Assembly (NCBI RefSeq): GCF_020150815.1
Contig: NZ_CP083723.1
Location: 310,001 to 374,000 of the forward strand
Reading direction: 5' to 3'
Origin: Haloprofundus salilacus
GTDB lineage: Archaea > Halobacteriota > Halobacteria > Halobacteriales > Haloferacaceae
DNA: 64,000 nt
Below are positions 42,748 to 50,779 of this stretch, in pieces; position 1 is the stretch's first letter, and every line of letters starts with the position of its first letter. A program made the position numbers and the translations under genes. The notes beneath the pieces are model-generated. The model was not told the DNA's origin, did not search any database, and was given only the letters and a program-made list of their open reading frames with translations.

Positions 42748-44316
42748 CTATCGCCCGTCGTACGCCACGTCACCGTCGACGACGGTCATCGCCACGTCGA
42801 TGTCGGAAATCGCGTCCGACCGTTCCCACGGCGAGTCGTCGAGAACGGTCAAGTCGGCTCGTTTACCCACCTCGACGGTTCCCAGCCAATTCTCGTCGAA
42901 TCCGGCGTACGCCGCGCCGAGCGTGTACGCCCGCAGCGCCTCGGTGACGCCGAGACGCTGGCTCTCGGCGGGCGCGTTGACCGCCCAGTGGACGCCCAAA
43001 AGCGGGTCTAGCGGCATGCAGTCCGACCCGAACGCGAGCGGCGCGCCCGCGTCGAGCAACGCGGGGTAACGGTTCGTTTCCGTTCGTCTGTCGCCGAGTC
43101 GCGCTTCGTACAGTCCGCCCTCGTCGGCCCACTTCAAGAAATTGGGCTGGACGGAGGCGACGACCCCCATCTCGGCGAACCGCTCGATAGCCTCGTCGGA
43201 GGCGAGTTCGACGTGTTCGACGCGGTGGCGCATCTCTCTTGGGTTCTCGGTGTCCGCGTAGGCATCCAACACGGCGTCGACGGCCTCGTCGCCGATAGCG
43301 TGCGCCGTCACCTGAAAGCCGGCGTCGTCGGCGCGGGCGACGATGTCGTTCAGTTCCTCGGGACCGACGACCCACTGGCCAGTCGCCCCGTCGGCGTCGC
43401 TGTACGGTTCCGAGAGCTTCGCGGTCCGACCGCCGAAACTCCCGTCGGTGTAGCTCTTTATCGCGCCCGTCCGGACCATCTCGCTGCCGTGGTTCGTCCG
43501 CAGCCCCGCCTCGCAGAGCGCGTCGAGGTGGTCGGCCCAATAGTTGACGCGGACGCGAAGCGAGAGGTCGCCCGCGAGGTCCATCTCGCGGTATACCTGC
43601 GGCGCGCGCGAGTGCCGGACCATGTCGTGGACGCCCGTCACGCCGAGTTCGTTGGCCCGACGCTGCGCGGCGTCAAGCAGTTCTCGCATATCTCCGACGT
43701 CGGGTTCAACGGCCTCGAAGACGGGGTCAACGGCCTCCTCAACGACGACGCCGGTCGGTTCGCCGCCCTCGGTCTGCACGTCACCGTCGGGCATCCCGTC
43801 GCGACAGCGGTCGAGCGCAACCGAGTTGAGCGACGCGACGTGCATGTCCTCACGGAACGCGACGACAGGCCGACTGTCCGAGACGGCGTCGAGCTCCTCG
43901 CGGGTGAGATAGCGCGACTCGGTCCACGCGCTCTCGTCGTAGCCATAGCCCTGAATCCAGTCGTCCGGACCCACGTCGGCGGCGCGCTCGCGCAGGCGGT
44001 CGACGGCCTCGTCGGGTCCGGACGCCCCCGAGAGGTTCGCGTGGACGAGGTATCGGCCGGTCATCGAGAGGTGGACGTGCGCGTCGACGAAGCCAGGGAG
44101 GACGACGCGGCCGTCGAGGTCGACGATTTCGGTCTCTGCCCCGGCGAGGAACTCCACGTCGTACGTCGATCCGAGGCGGACGATGTCGCCGTCTCGCACG
44201 GCGAGCGCGTCGTACACCTCGTCGGCGTCGTCGCCTTCGGCGGTTCGACCCGCGGCGTCGTCGGTGAGAGTGTGAATCTCCCCGTCGACGAGTACGAGGT
44301 CTGCGGCGTCGGTCAT
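42748..44316 (-). CDS. Amidohydrolase family 3 (YtcJ-like) protein
   Basis: This 522-residue metal-dependent hydrolase has the amidohydrolase signature GFVDAHVHLSMTGRYL (HxH at about 75-90). HDMVRHSRAPQVY follows in the barrel, then TAHAIGDEAVDAVLDAY (about 342-358), HRVEHVELASDEA and the Asp motif FGSDCMPLDPLLG near 440. The small beta-sandwich domain is split between the N-terminal LVLVDGEIHTL and the C-terminal KRADLTVLDDSPWE. An acidic insert (residues about 21-40) is haloarchaeal. YtcJ relatives are often uncharacterised, and the substrate is unknown. The start at 44316 (MTDAADLVLVDG) is used. Confidence 0.9.
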   Translation of the reverse strand: MTDAADLVLVDGEIHTLTDDAAGRTAEGDDADEVYDALAVRDGDIVRLGSTYDVEFLAGAETEIVDLDGRVVLPGFVDAHVHLSMTGRYLVHANLSGASGPDEAVDRLRERAADVGPDDWIQGYGYDESAWTESRYLTREELDAVSDSRPVVAFREDMHVASLNSVALDRCRDGMPDGDVQTEGGEPTGVVVEEAVDPVFEAVEPDVGDMRELLDAAQRRANELGVTGVHDMVRHSRAPQVYREMDLAGDLSLRVRVNYWADHLDALCEAGLRTNHGSEMVRTGAIKSYTDGSFGGRTAKLSEPYSDADGATGQWVVGPEELNDIVARADDAGFQVTAHAIGDEAVDAVLDAYADTENPREMRHRVEHVELASDEAIERFAEMGVVASVQPNFLKWADEGGLYEARLGDRRTETNRYPALLDAGAPLAFGSDCMPLDPLLGVHWAVNAPAESQRLGVTEALRAYTLGAAYAGFDENWLGTVEVGKRADLTVLDDSPWERSDAISDIDVAMTVVDGDVAYDGR

Positions 44317-44451
44317 GGTGGTGCTGGCGCGTGGGAGCGCCAAAATCGTTCGGGAACCGGCTTTTCGGTTCGCGGCGACGGTCGCTGGGGGACGTGTCGC
44401 TAACGAGATGGCGGTTCGCTAACTGAACGGCCATTCGCTACGGGGCGCTTC
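44317..44451. other. Spacer upstream of the amidohydrolase gene
   Basis: Within this 135-nt stretch GCGCGTGGGAGCGC is a short stem, and GTTCGCTAAC and CATTCGCTAC strings repeat loosely. No box A is obvious for the amidohydrolase, so it may depend on the promoter near 44554. Confidence 0.4.
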
Positions 44452-44529
44452 TCAACGCTCGTTCGCGAGCACGCCCAGTATATCATCGTACAAGCCGACA
44501 CTGACAAGCTCCGGAGCCGTTTCGTTCAT
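44452..44529 (-). pseudogene. 25-codon ORF with strong promoter; truncated helix-turn-helix protein or leader peptide
   Basis: From ATG 44529 a short frame reads MNETAPELVSVGLYDDILGVLANER and stops. The end resembles the first helix of haloarchaeal winged-helix proteins of the DDIFxLLxNERRR type (DUF7344-like), cut off right after NER. No continuation is found in the other frames. A convincing box A (44548-44559) lies upstream, so it is probably transcribed toward the amidohydrolase gene. It may be the remnant of a regulator, a small protein or a leader ORF. The sequence likeness is short, so this is tentative. Confidence 0.4.
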
Positions 44530-44547
44530 CACCGACTCGAAAGCCGC

Positions 44548-44559
44548 AAATAAATATAA
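44548..44559 (-). promoter_or_regulatory. Strong box A on the minus strand
   Basis: On the minus strand the sequence reads TTATATTTATTT, the clearest TATA element in the window. It is centred 25 nt upstream of ATG 44529 and would serve the short ORF and possibly the amidohydrolase beyond it. Confidence 0.6.
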
Positions 44560-44681
44560 GATAACTGTGGTTTCCGCTACTACAACTCCACTGTTGTTAC
44601 GCGAATAGCAACGTCGTTCGGCCTCGAACCGAGGGTTTTGGTGACCCGAGCGAGGTTGCACGTAAGTTCGTCCCCAACTCA

Positions 44682-44690
44682 TTTTAAAAG
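44682..44690 (+). promoter_or_regulatory. Box A element upstream of hmgA
   Basis: TTTTAAAAG is a good TATA match about 100 nt upstream of the hmgA ATG and would give a leader of roughly 75 nt. Within that leader the octamer CGATACTC occurs twice, at 44731 and 44751, 20 nt apart, and could be a regulatory site or a second promoter. Confidence 0.5.
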
Positions 44691-44788
44691 TACGCGTCGG
44701 CGTCGGGCAGTCCCGGCGTCGTCCGCGTTCCGATACTCGAGAAATCGAATCGATACTCCTTAGCGACCGCCGAGACGAACTGTCCCCC

Positions 44789-46030
44789 ATGACCGACTCC
44801 GCCGCGCCGAATCCGGACGCCGCCGAGGCCGAAGCCCTCGCCGACCGCGTCCGCGACGGCGATTTCAGACTCCACGAACTCGAAGCGCACGCCGACGCCG
44901 ACACCGCGGCGGCGGCCCGCCGACTCCTCGTCGAAGAACAGTCGGATGCGTCGCTCGACGCCGTCGGCGACTACAGCTTCCCGGCCGAGCAGGCCGACCC
45001 GAACATCGAGAACATGGTCGGCGCGGCCCAGATTCCGCTGGGCGTCGTCGGCCCCGTCACGGTCGACGGCGGCGCGCTCTCCGGCGAGCGCTACCTCCCG
45101 CTGGCGACGACCGAAGGGGCGCTGCTCGCCTCCGTCAACCGCGGCCTCTCTGTCGTCGACGCCGCGGGCGGCGCACGAGCGCGCGTTACTAAGTCCGGCA
45201 TGACCCGCGCACCCGTCTTCCGCGTCGCCGACGTGGTCGAGGCCGAAGCGCTCGTCTCGTGGGTGCGCGACAACGAACCAGCGTTGAAAGAAGCGGCCGA
45301 AGAGACGACCAATCACGGCGAACTGTTGGACGTAACGCCGTACGTCGTCGGCAACTCCGTCTTTCTGCGCTTCCGCTACGACACGAAGGACGCGATGGGG
45401 ATGAACATGGTCACCATCGCCACGCAGGCCGCCTGCGACGTGGTCGAGGAGGAGACGACGGCCTCGCTCGTTGCGCTGTCGGGCAACCTCTGCACTGACA
45501 AGAAACCCGCCGCCATCAACGCCGTCGAGGGTAGAGGGAGAAGTGTCACGGCGGACGTGACGATTCCGCGCGAGATCGTCGAAGAGCGACTCCACACGAC
45601 CCCCGAAGCCGTCGCCGAAATCAACACGCGAAAGAACCTCGTCGGCAGCGCCAAAGCCGGAAGCCTCGGTTTCAACGCCCACGTTGCCAACGTCGTCGCC
45701 GCGATGTTCCTCGCGACCGGGCAGGACGCCGCGCAGGTCGTCGAAGGCTCGAACGCCATCACGACGGCCGAAGTACAGGGCGGAGATCTCTACGTCTCCG
45801 TCTCGCTGGCGAGTCTCGAAGTCGGCACCGTCGGCGGTGGCACGAAACTGCCGACGCAGGCTGAAGGACTGGACGTGCTCGGCGTCCGCGGCGGCGGCGA
45901 CCCCGCCGGAGCGAACGCTGACGCGCTCGCCGAAGCTATCGCCGTCGGGTCGCTCGCGGGCGAACTTTCGCTTCTGGCGGCGCTCGGGTCGCGGCATCTG
46001 TCGAGCGCCCACGAGGAACTGGGTCGGTAG
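44789..46030 (+). CDS. hmgA: HMG-CoA reductase (class I, NADPH)
   Basis: This 413-residue soluble enzyme makes mevalonate, the first committed step to archaeal isoprenoid lipids. Catalytic segments are intact: ENMVGAAQIPLGVVGP, LPLATTEGALLASVNRG (catalytic Glu near 111), FRYDTKDAMGMNMVTIATQ (Asp near 204), DKKPAAIN (Lys near 238) and LGFNAHVANVVAAMFLATGQDAAQVVEGSNAIT. The final SSAHEELGR is also present. In haloarchaea this enzyme is the target of mevinolin/simvastatin, and its gene is used as a resistance marker. Length is normal. Regulation may involve the unusually long leader. Confidence 0.97.
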   Translation: MTDSAAPNPDAAEAEALADRVRDGDFRLHELEAHADADTAAAARRLLVEEQSDASLDAVGDYSFPAEQADPNIENMVGAAQIPLGVVGPVTVDGGALSGERYLPLATTEGALLASVNRGLSVVDAAGGARARVTKSGMTRAPVFRVADVVEAEALVSWVRDNEPALKEAAEETTNHGELLDVTPYVVGNSVFLRFRYDTKDAMGMNMVTIATQAACDVVEEETTASLVALSGNLCTDKKPAAINAVEGRGRSVTADVTIPREIVEERLHTTPEAVAEINTRKNLVGSAKAGSLGFNAHVANVVAAMFLATGQDAAQVVEGSNAITTAEVQGGDLYVSVSLASLEVGTVGGGTKLPTQAEGLDVLGVRGGGDPAGANADALAEAIAVGSLAGELSLLAALGSRHLSSAHEELGR

Positions 46031-46061
46031 CTCCGGGCGAGGAGAGAGCCCGTCGCATCTC

Positions 46062-46592
46062 TCAGAGCGAGCGGTACCGTCCGCGGCTCTCCGACACCTC
46101 GCCGCCGAGCGTGAGCTTCTCCAGAATGTCTCGCGCCTTCTCCGCGGGGACGCCGCGCTCTGCGGCGTAGCTGACGACTTCCTCTTCTGTGGGTCGCTCC
46201 TGCTCTTTCACTGCCTCCTCGACGAGTTCGCGCCGCGATTTGCTCGAAGACGTGGACCGCGACGACGTATCGCCCGCGGCGGCGACTTCCTCGGCGTCGA
46301 GACCCGACCGTTCGAGATACTCGTGGTCGGAGATGTGGGCGTCGTCGAGTTGCGTCTCCATCTCCGAGACTGAGTCGAGGTTCGAGAACGCCTCCGACGC
46401 GCCCTGCTTCTCTGCGAGTATCGCCGAGCGGACCTGTCGGGCGGCGTCGTGGTCCTCGGCGGTGTACATCTGCCGGAGCTTCTTCGTCTGGTGGCGCTTG
46501 CCGCAGCGCGAACACTGCGCCGACGCCTGTTCGCGCGGGTTCTCAATTATCCAGATGTTCGAACACCCGTTACAGCCGACGACGGCGTACAT
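46062..46592 (-). CDS. Zinc-ribbon protein with C-terminal helical domain (haloarchaeal)
   Basis: This 176-residue protein has an N-terminal zinc ribbon (VVGCNGCSNIWII...QCSRCGKRHQTKKLR, about 5-40), a charged helical centre, a Ser-rich linker (TSSRSTSSSKSRRE) and a C-terminal winged-helix-like part (PTEEEVVSYAAERGVPAEKARDILEKLTLGGEVSESRGRYRSL). The C-terminal part resembles the Mcm-associated or RPA-linked helix-turn-helix found in archaeal replication accessory proteins. I recall such proteins as DUF5817, not verified. A nucleic-acid-related role is likely. It is convergent with hmgA. Confidence 0.75.
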   Translation of the reverse strand: MYAVVGCNGCSNIWIIENPREQASAQCSRCGKRHQTKKLRQMYTAEDHDAARQVRSAILAEKQGASEAFSNLDSVSEMETQLDDAHISDHEYLERSGLDAEEVAAAGDTSSRSTSSSKSRRELVEEAVKEQERPTEEEVVSYAAERGVPAEKARDILEKLTLGGEVSESRGRYRSL

Positions 46593-46728
46593 GTCTCGCT
46601 GTGGTCGGGCGGCGGGTTTGAATCTACTGCTCGCCCCCGAAACTATCGACAGAGGCGACTGTCACCGCGACCCGGCAGAAACGATTTACTCCTAAGCGTT
46701 GCCGTTTGTCCGTGAGCAGTGACCATCT

Positions 46729-47529
46729 GTGGGAGTGACCAGTACGCTTCGAACCGTCGTCCGCGTCGCGCGCGACCGAAATATCACGTTTCTCGCGGCG
46801 GGATTCGCTCACTACGCGCTCCAGTCGCTCATTCCGCTAACCATCCTCGTGTTCGCCGTCGCCACGTTTCTCGGCGAGGGCCAAGTGGTGACGCAACTAC
46901 TGAACCAGGTGAGCGCGTACACCTCCGAGAGCGGCCGACAGGTGCTCGAACAGGCGTTGACCAGTTCCGCGGGTCGTAGAGGCGCGAGTATCGCCGGTCT
47001 CGGATTCCTGCTCTGGGGGGCGTTGAAGATGTTTCGCGGTCTTTCGCAGGCGTTCGGCGAAGTGTACGGTAGCTTCCACTCCATCGGCTTCTTCCGACGG
47101 TTGTTCGACGGACTGCTCGTGCTCGTCGTCGTACTCGTCGCGATCGGACTCATGGCCGGCGCAGGTATCGTCGTCACGTTCGTCGACCTCTCGATTCCCT
47201 ACCCGGCGATCGTGACGACGCTCTCGCTTTTCGTACTCCTCGTCTTGATTCTCCTGCCGATATACTACATCCTCCCGCCGGTCCCCGTCACGTTCAGACA
47301 CATCGTCCCCGGCACCGTCGTCGCCGCCGGTGGGTGGATTCTCCTCCAACTGGGCTTTCTGTACTACGCGCAGAACGCCTCGCAGTACCAGGCCTACGGC
47401 GTCCTCGGCGCGGTGTTGCTGTTCGTGACGTGGCTCTACCTCGGGGGCATCCTCGTCCTCCTCGGCGCGGTGGTCAACGTCGTCATCGAACGGCCGACGC
47501 CGTACGCGGAACTCCGTGCGCCGCGCTAG
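46729..47529 (+). CDS. YihY/BrkB family membrane protein
   Basis: This 266-residue protein has about six transmembrane helices. The family motifs are present: the N-terminal FLAAGFAHYALQSLIPLTILVFA (about 22-44), LGFLLWGALKMFRGLSQAFGEVYG (about 87-110), and YILPPVPVTFRHIVPGTVVAAGGWILLQ (about 182-210). It was once called ribonuclease BN, wrongly; its function is unknown. A box A-like CGATTTACTCC lies near 46682-46692. GTG 46729 is used, but GTG 46735 is equally possible. Confidence 0.88.
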   Translation: MGVTSTLRTVVRVARDRNITFLAAGFAHYALQSLIPLTILVFAVATFLGEGQVVTQLLNQVSAYTSESGRQVLEQALTSSAGRRGASIAGLGFLLWGALKMFRGLSQAFGEVYGSFHSIGFFRRLFDGLLVLVVVLVAIGLMAGAGIVVTFVDLSIPYPAIVTTLSLFVLLVLILLPIYYILPPVPVTFRHIVPGTVVAAGGWILLQLGFLYYAQNASQYQAYGVLGAVLLFVTWLYLGGILVLLGAVVNVVIERPTPYAELRAPR

Positions 47530-47559
47530 CTTTATTCGGTCGGAGCGCAGTCACAGTCT

Positions 47560-47898
47560 ATGGAACGACTGTCGCTGTCGGACGTAGAGACGACCGAAGC
47601 AGTGCCCGACGTTCACCTCGCGCAACTCGCCGCGGGCGAGGAGATGAGCGTCCAGCACTTCCACATCGCCGCTGGGGCCTCGGTGCCCGAACACGATCAC
47701 CCGCACGAGCAGACGGGCTACATCACCCAGGGAACGCTGACGTTCGTCGTCGACGGGGAGGAGATTCGCGTCACCGAGGGTGACTCCTACGTCATCCCCG
47801 GCGGCGAACCCCATAGCGCCGAGAACCGCGGCGACGAACCCGTCCGCGGCGTCGACATCTTCAGCCCGCCGCGCGTGAATCCCGACTGGCAGGAGTAA
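47560..47898 (+). CDS. Small cupin-domain protein
   Basis: This 112-residue monocupin has complete metal-binding motifs: PEHDHPHEQTGYITQG (His, His and Glu at about 47-53) and PGGEPHSAEN (His near 90). The MERLSLSDVETTEAVPDVHLAQLAAG N-terminus is seen in haloarchaeal members. It could be a metal-dependent isomerase, lyase or dioxygenase, or a sugar/carboxylate binder. A box A (GCTTTATTCG, about 47529-47538) is 27 nt upstream of the ATG, so it has its own leaderless promoter. Confidence 0.88.
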   Translation: MERLSLSDVETTEAVPDVHLAQLAAGEEMSVQHFHIAAGASVPEHDHPHEQTGYITQGTLTFVVDGEEIRVTEGDSYVIPGGEPHSAENRGDEPVRGVDIFSPPRVNPDWQE

Positions 47899-48060
47899 CG
47901 TTCGAGAAAGCCGCCCGACGAGTCGCCGAGAAGGGATTACGAGTTCCCAGCAGGAACAGTAGATCGTCGTCTTTGAACGTCTCTGTCGGAACGTTCACCC
48001 GCGAAAAACCGGAGATTTACCGATTAGCCGGGATACTCCCTACGACAGCTTCCGTATGTT

Positions 48061-48079
48061 TTCGCGGCTCCGCCGCGAA
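48061..48079 (-). terminator. Second hairpin downstream of icd
   Basis: TTCGCGGC (48061-48068) pairs with GCCGCGAA (48072-48079) around a 3-nt loop. It lies just beyond the hairpin that contains the icd stop codon. Confidence 0.5.
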
Positions 48080-48084
48080 GGTGA

Positions 48085-48109
48085 GAAAAGCTCTCTACGA
48101 GAGCTTTTC
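48085..48109 (-). terminator. icd: Hairpin overlapping the icd stop codon
   Basis: GAAAAGCTCTC (48085-48095) and GAGAGCTTTTC (48099-48109) form an 11-bp perfect palindrome with a 3-nt loop. The icd stop (TAG, 48097-48095) sits in the loop, so the last codons form one arm. The minus-strand transcript ends the stem with a TTTTC run. Confidence 0.6.
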
Positions 48110-49354
48110 AATGTTCTCGACGACTGCGTCGGCAAACTCGCTCGTGGCGAGTTTGTTGCCGCCCTCGATCTGGCGGTGGAGGTCGTAGGTCACGTTACCG
48201 GAGGAGATCGTCTCCTCGACGGCGTCCTTGACGAGCTGGCCGGCGTCCTTCCAGCCCATGTACTCGAGCATCAGGCGACCGGAGAGGATCATCGCCGTCG
48301 GGTTGACCTTGTCCTGACCGGCGTACTTCGGCGCGCTGCCGTGGACCGGTTCGGCGAGACAGCGGGCGGTACCGAAGTTCGCGCCGGGCGCGATGCCGAG
48401 GCCGCCGATCTGCGCGCCGGCGGCGTCGGACATGTAGTCGCCGTTGAGGTTCATCGTCGCGATGACGTCGTACTGCTCCGTGCGTGTGAGGAGTTGCTGG
48501 AGCATGTTGTCGGCGATACGGTCCTTGACGACGATCTTGTCCTCGGGACGCTCACCGTCGTACTCCTCCCAGAGTTCGTCCTCGGTGATGGTCTGGTCGT
48601 ACTCCTCCTCAGCAACCTCGTAACCCCAGTCGCGGAACGCCGCCTCGGTGAACTTCATGATGTTGCCCTTGTGGACGAGCGTGACCGAGGGTCGGTCGTT
48701 CTCGATGGCGTAGTCGATGGCCTCGCGGACGAGGCGTTTCGAGCCGAACTCCGTGATGGGCTTGACGCCGATGCCGACGGGACCGTCGTGGATGACGCCG
48801 GTGGCGCCCATCTCGTCTTCGACGAAGTTCCGGACCTTCTCGACTTCGTCGGTGCCGGCTTCCCACTCGATACCGGCGTACACGTCTTCGGTGTTCTCTC
48901 GGAACGTGACCATGTCCATCTTCTCGGGATGTTTGACCGGCGACGGGACGCCGTCGATGTGGTAGGTCGGGCGAACGTTCGCGTACAGGTCGAGCTTCTG
49001 GCGGAGCGCGACGTTGAGCGAACGGAAGCCCGCGCCGACGGGCGTCGTCAGCGGACCCTTTATGGCGACGTTGAACTCCTTGATGGCGTTGACCGTGTCG
49101 TCTGGGAGGTTCTCGTCGTACTTCTCGCGGGCGGACTCACCGGCGTAGACGCGCATCCAGGAGATAGAGCGGCCCGTCGCCTCTGCGGCGGCGTCGAGTA
49201 CTTTCTGCGCGGCCGGACCGACGTCTGTACCGATTCCGTCCCCGTGGATGATGGGGATGATGGGGTTCTCCGGAACGTCGAGTTCGCCGGCCTCCTCGTC
49301 GGCGACCGTAATCTTCTGGCCCTCCTCAGGGACCTTGACCTGATCGTAGCTCAT
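48095..49354 (-). CDS. icd: Isocitrate dehydrogenase, NADP-dependent
   Basis: This 419-residue TCA-cycle enzyme oxidises isocitrate to 2-oxoglutarate. The substrate loop KGPLTTPVGAGFRSLNVALRQKLDLYANVRP spans about 97-127, FRENTEDVYAGIEWE lies near 155, and DYMSDAAGAQIGGLGIAPGANFG holds the metal-binding Asp residues. HGSAPKYAGQDKVNPTA near 340-356 has the Lys-Tyr pair that selects NADP over NAD in this family. Length is normal. The 413-nt upstream region contains GGCAAAATATTACCG on the minus strand as a possible promoter. Confidence 0.96.
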   Translation of the reverse strand: MSYDQVKVPEEGQKITVADEEAGELDVPENPIIPIIHGDGIGTDVGPAAQKVLDAAAEATGRSISWMRVYAGESAREKYDENLPDDTVNAIKEFNVAIKGPLTTPVGAGFRSLNVALRQKLDLYANVRPTYHIDGVPSPVKHPEKMDMVTFRENTEDVYAGIEWEAGTDEVEKVRNFVEDEMGATGVIHDGPVGIGVKPITEFGSKRLVREAIDYAIENDRPSVTLVHKGNIMKFTEAAFRDWGYEVAEEEYDQTITEDELWEEYDGERPEDKIVVKDRIADNMLQQLLTRTEQYDVIATMNLNGDYMSDAAGAQIGGLGIAPGANFGTARCLAEPVHGSAPKYAGQDKVNPTAMILSGRLMLEYMGWKDAGQLVKDAVEETISSGNVTYDLHRQIEGGNKLATSEFADAVVENIEKLS

Positions 49355-49767
49355 GAACAACGGTGAGTTTTCGAGGCAGCGTAAAAGGCCTGCCGTTCTG
49401 CAGTTCCGGCGGTAATATTTTGCCGAACACGCCGACGCTAGCACGTAACACGGGCGGCTGGCCTCTGTGGTAACCGCACACCTCGGCCGACGTTTTCTCA
49501 CAGAGTGTCTGCAGGACTGGGATGTAAAGCCCAATATTTCCTAAGACGTGCCTGCGTGGACGAATCTCTCGAATTTCGGACGGCTGACGCAGCGACGCGT
49601 AAGCGCTGAATAACTATTTCGGCGCTTTCGGTAGCTAACTCGCCGAGAGAATGCCTCTCGAACCGGGCGAAGTCGAGATAACAGGGCCGGATAGCTACTA
49701 CTCTGCGATTATTTCATGGCCTTAGGCAACGAGTTAAAGTCTCTTGGGGCCGTTTCTCCACGTGCCC
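49355..49767. other. Intergenic region between icd and the MscS-related gene
   Basis: About 413 nt shared by two divergent genes. On the minus strand CAAAATATTACC (about 49413-49424) may be the icd promoter. On the plus strand GAGTTAAAGTC (about 49730-49740) lies 33 nt before ATG 49768. Frames inside are short and Arg/Ser-rich. I see no gene. Confidence 0.5.
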
Positions 49768-50565
49768 ATGTCGAAGACAAACATCGGTACGTGCAATGAC
49801 AACGAATACACGACGAACGCGGCGTTGGTTCCGCTGTTCGTCGTCCTGCAGTTCGGTATCCCGGATTTCCTCCAGGAGACCATCTCGACGATCATCGCGT
49901 TCATCCCGCGACTCATCGGCGCAGCCATCATCCTCCTCATCGGGTGGATAATCGGGCGCGTCGTCGCCCGAGTCGTCTCCGCGATCGTCGATAGAAGCGA
50001 ACTCGATGAGATGGTACTCCGAACGCCAGTCGGCCGCGCGCTCGGAAACAGCGAGCAAGCCGTCTCGAACACGTTCGGTAAGTTGGCGGCGTGGTACGTC
50101 TACCTGCTCGCCATTCTCGCGGCGGCGAACGCGCTCGCCATCACCGTGCTCTCGCAGTGGATAACGACGGCTGTCTCGTACCTGCCCGCGTTCATCGCCG
50201 GATTGGCCGTCATCATCCTCGGCTTCGTCGTCGCCGACTTCATCGCCCGCGTGGTCCGGCAGAGTTCCGCGACCTCCCAGGGTGGCGTCTCGACGATACT
50301 GGCCGACGGCGTCCGGATGTTCCTCTACTTCACGGTACTCGTCATCGGTCTCGACACGATGGGGTTCAACGTGCAGGTGCTGTACATCCTCGCGCGGGCC
50401 GTGGCGTACGGCATCGGTGCCGCCATCGCCATCGGTCTCGGCCTCGCCATCGGTCTCGGCGCTCGCGGCTGGGTCGGCGAGAACATCGACCAGTGGGCCA
50501 GCCAGAGCAAGCGCGCCGCGCCCAGCATGAACGACCAGTCCCAGCAGCCTAGCTCCGACGACTGA
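49768..50565 (+). CDS. Membrane protein related to mechanosensitive channels (TM-helix repeat type)
   Basis: This 265-residue membrane protein has helices at about 20-38, 38-60, 90-115, 125-150 and 170-225. It carries the repeat II..IP..IGA.IILLIGWIIGRVVARVV (about 40-66) and YLPAFIAGLAVIILGFVVADFIARVV (about 135-160). These belong to the conserved TM-helix repeat family (CmpX-like) related to MscS. A classic MscS beta domain is absent, so channel activity is uncertain. The tail SKRAAPSMNDQSQQPSSDD is polar. The start at 49768 (MSKTNIGTCN) is chosen over an upstream TTG. Confidence 0.82.
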   Translation: MSKTNIGTCNDNEYTTNAALVPLFVVLQFGIPDFLQETISTIIAFIPRLIGAAIILLIGWIIGRVVARVVSAIVDRSELDEMVLRTPVGRALGNSEQAVSNTFGKLAAWYVYLLAILAAANALAITVLSQWITTAVSYLPAFIAGLAVIILGFVVADFIARVVRQSSATSQGGVSTILADGVRMFLYFTVLVIGLDTMGFNVQVLYILARAVAYGIGAAIAIGLGLAIGLGARGWVGENIDQWASQSKRAAPSMNDQSQQPSSDD

Positions 50566-50582
50566 TCGAGAACCGACGACTC

Positions 50583-50617
50583 GGCCCGTACTGCGGGCCC
50601 GGTGCGGTCTCTTTTTT
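50583..50617 (+). terminator. Hairpin plus oligo-T terminator after the MscS-related gene
   Basis: GGCCCG (50583-50588) pairs with CGGGCC (50594-50599). A TTTTTT run follows at 50612-50617, 47 nt after the stop. Confidence 0.6.
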
Positions 50618-50779
50618 GAGCGGTCGAGAGTCAGTGACGGAGGAGCGTCCACGCCACCTGACCGCAGTGTGTCCCATCACCCCGAAAGCGCCGTGCTCGA
50701 AACGAATGGTTTCCTCGGGTCGCCGACCGTCGCAAATGAGTCTGTTACATATGGCGGTCCGGTGAACCGTGAGTTCGAC

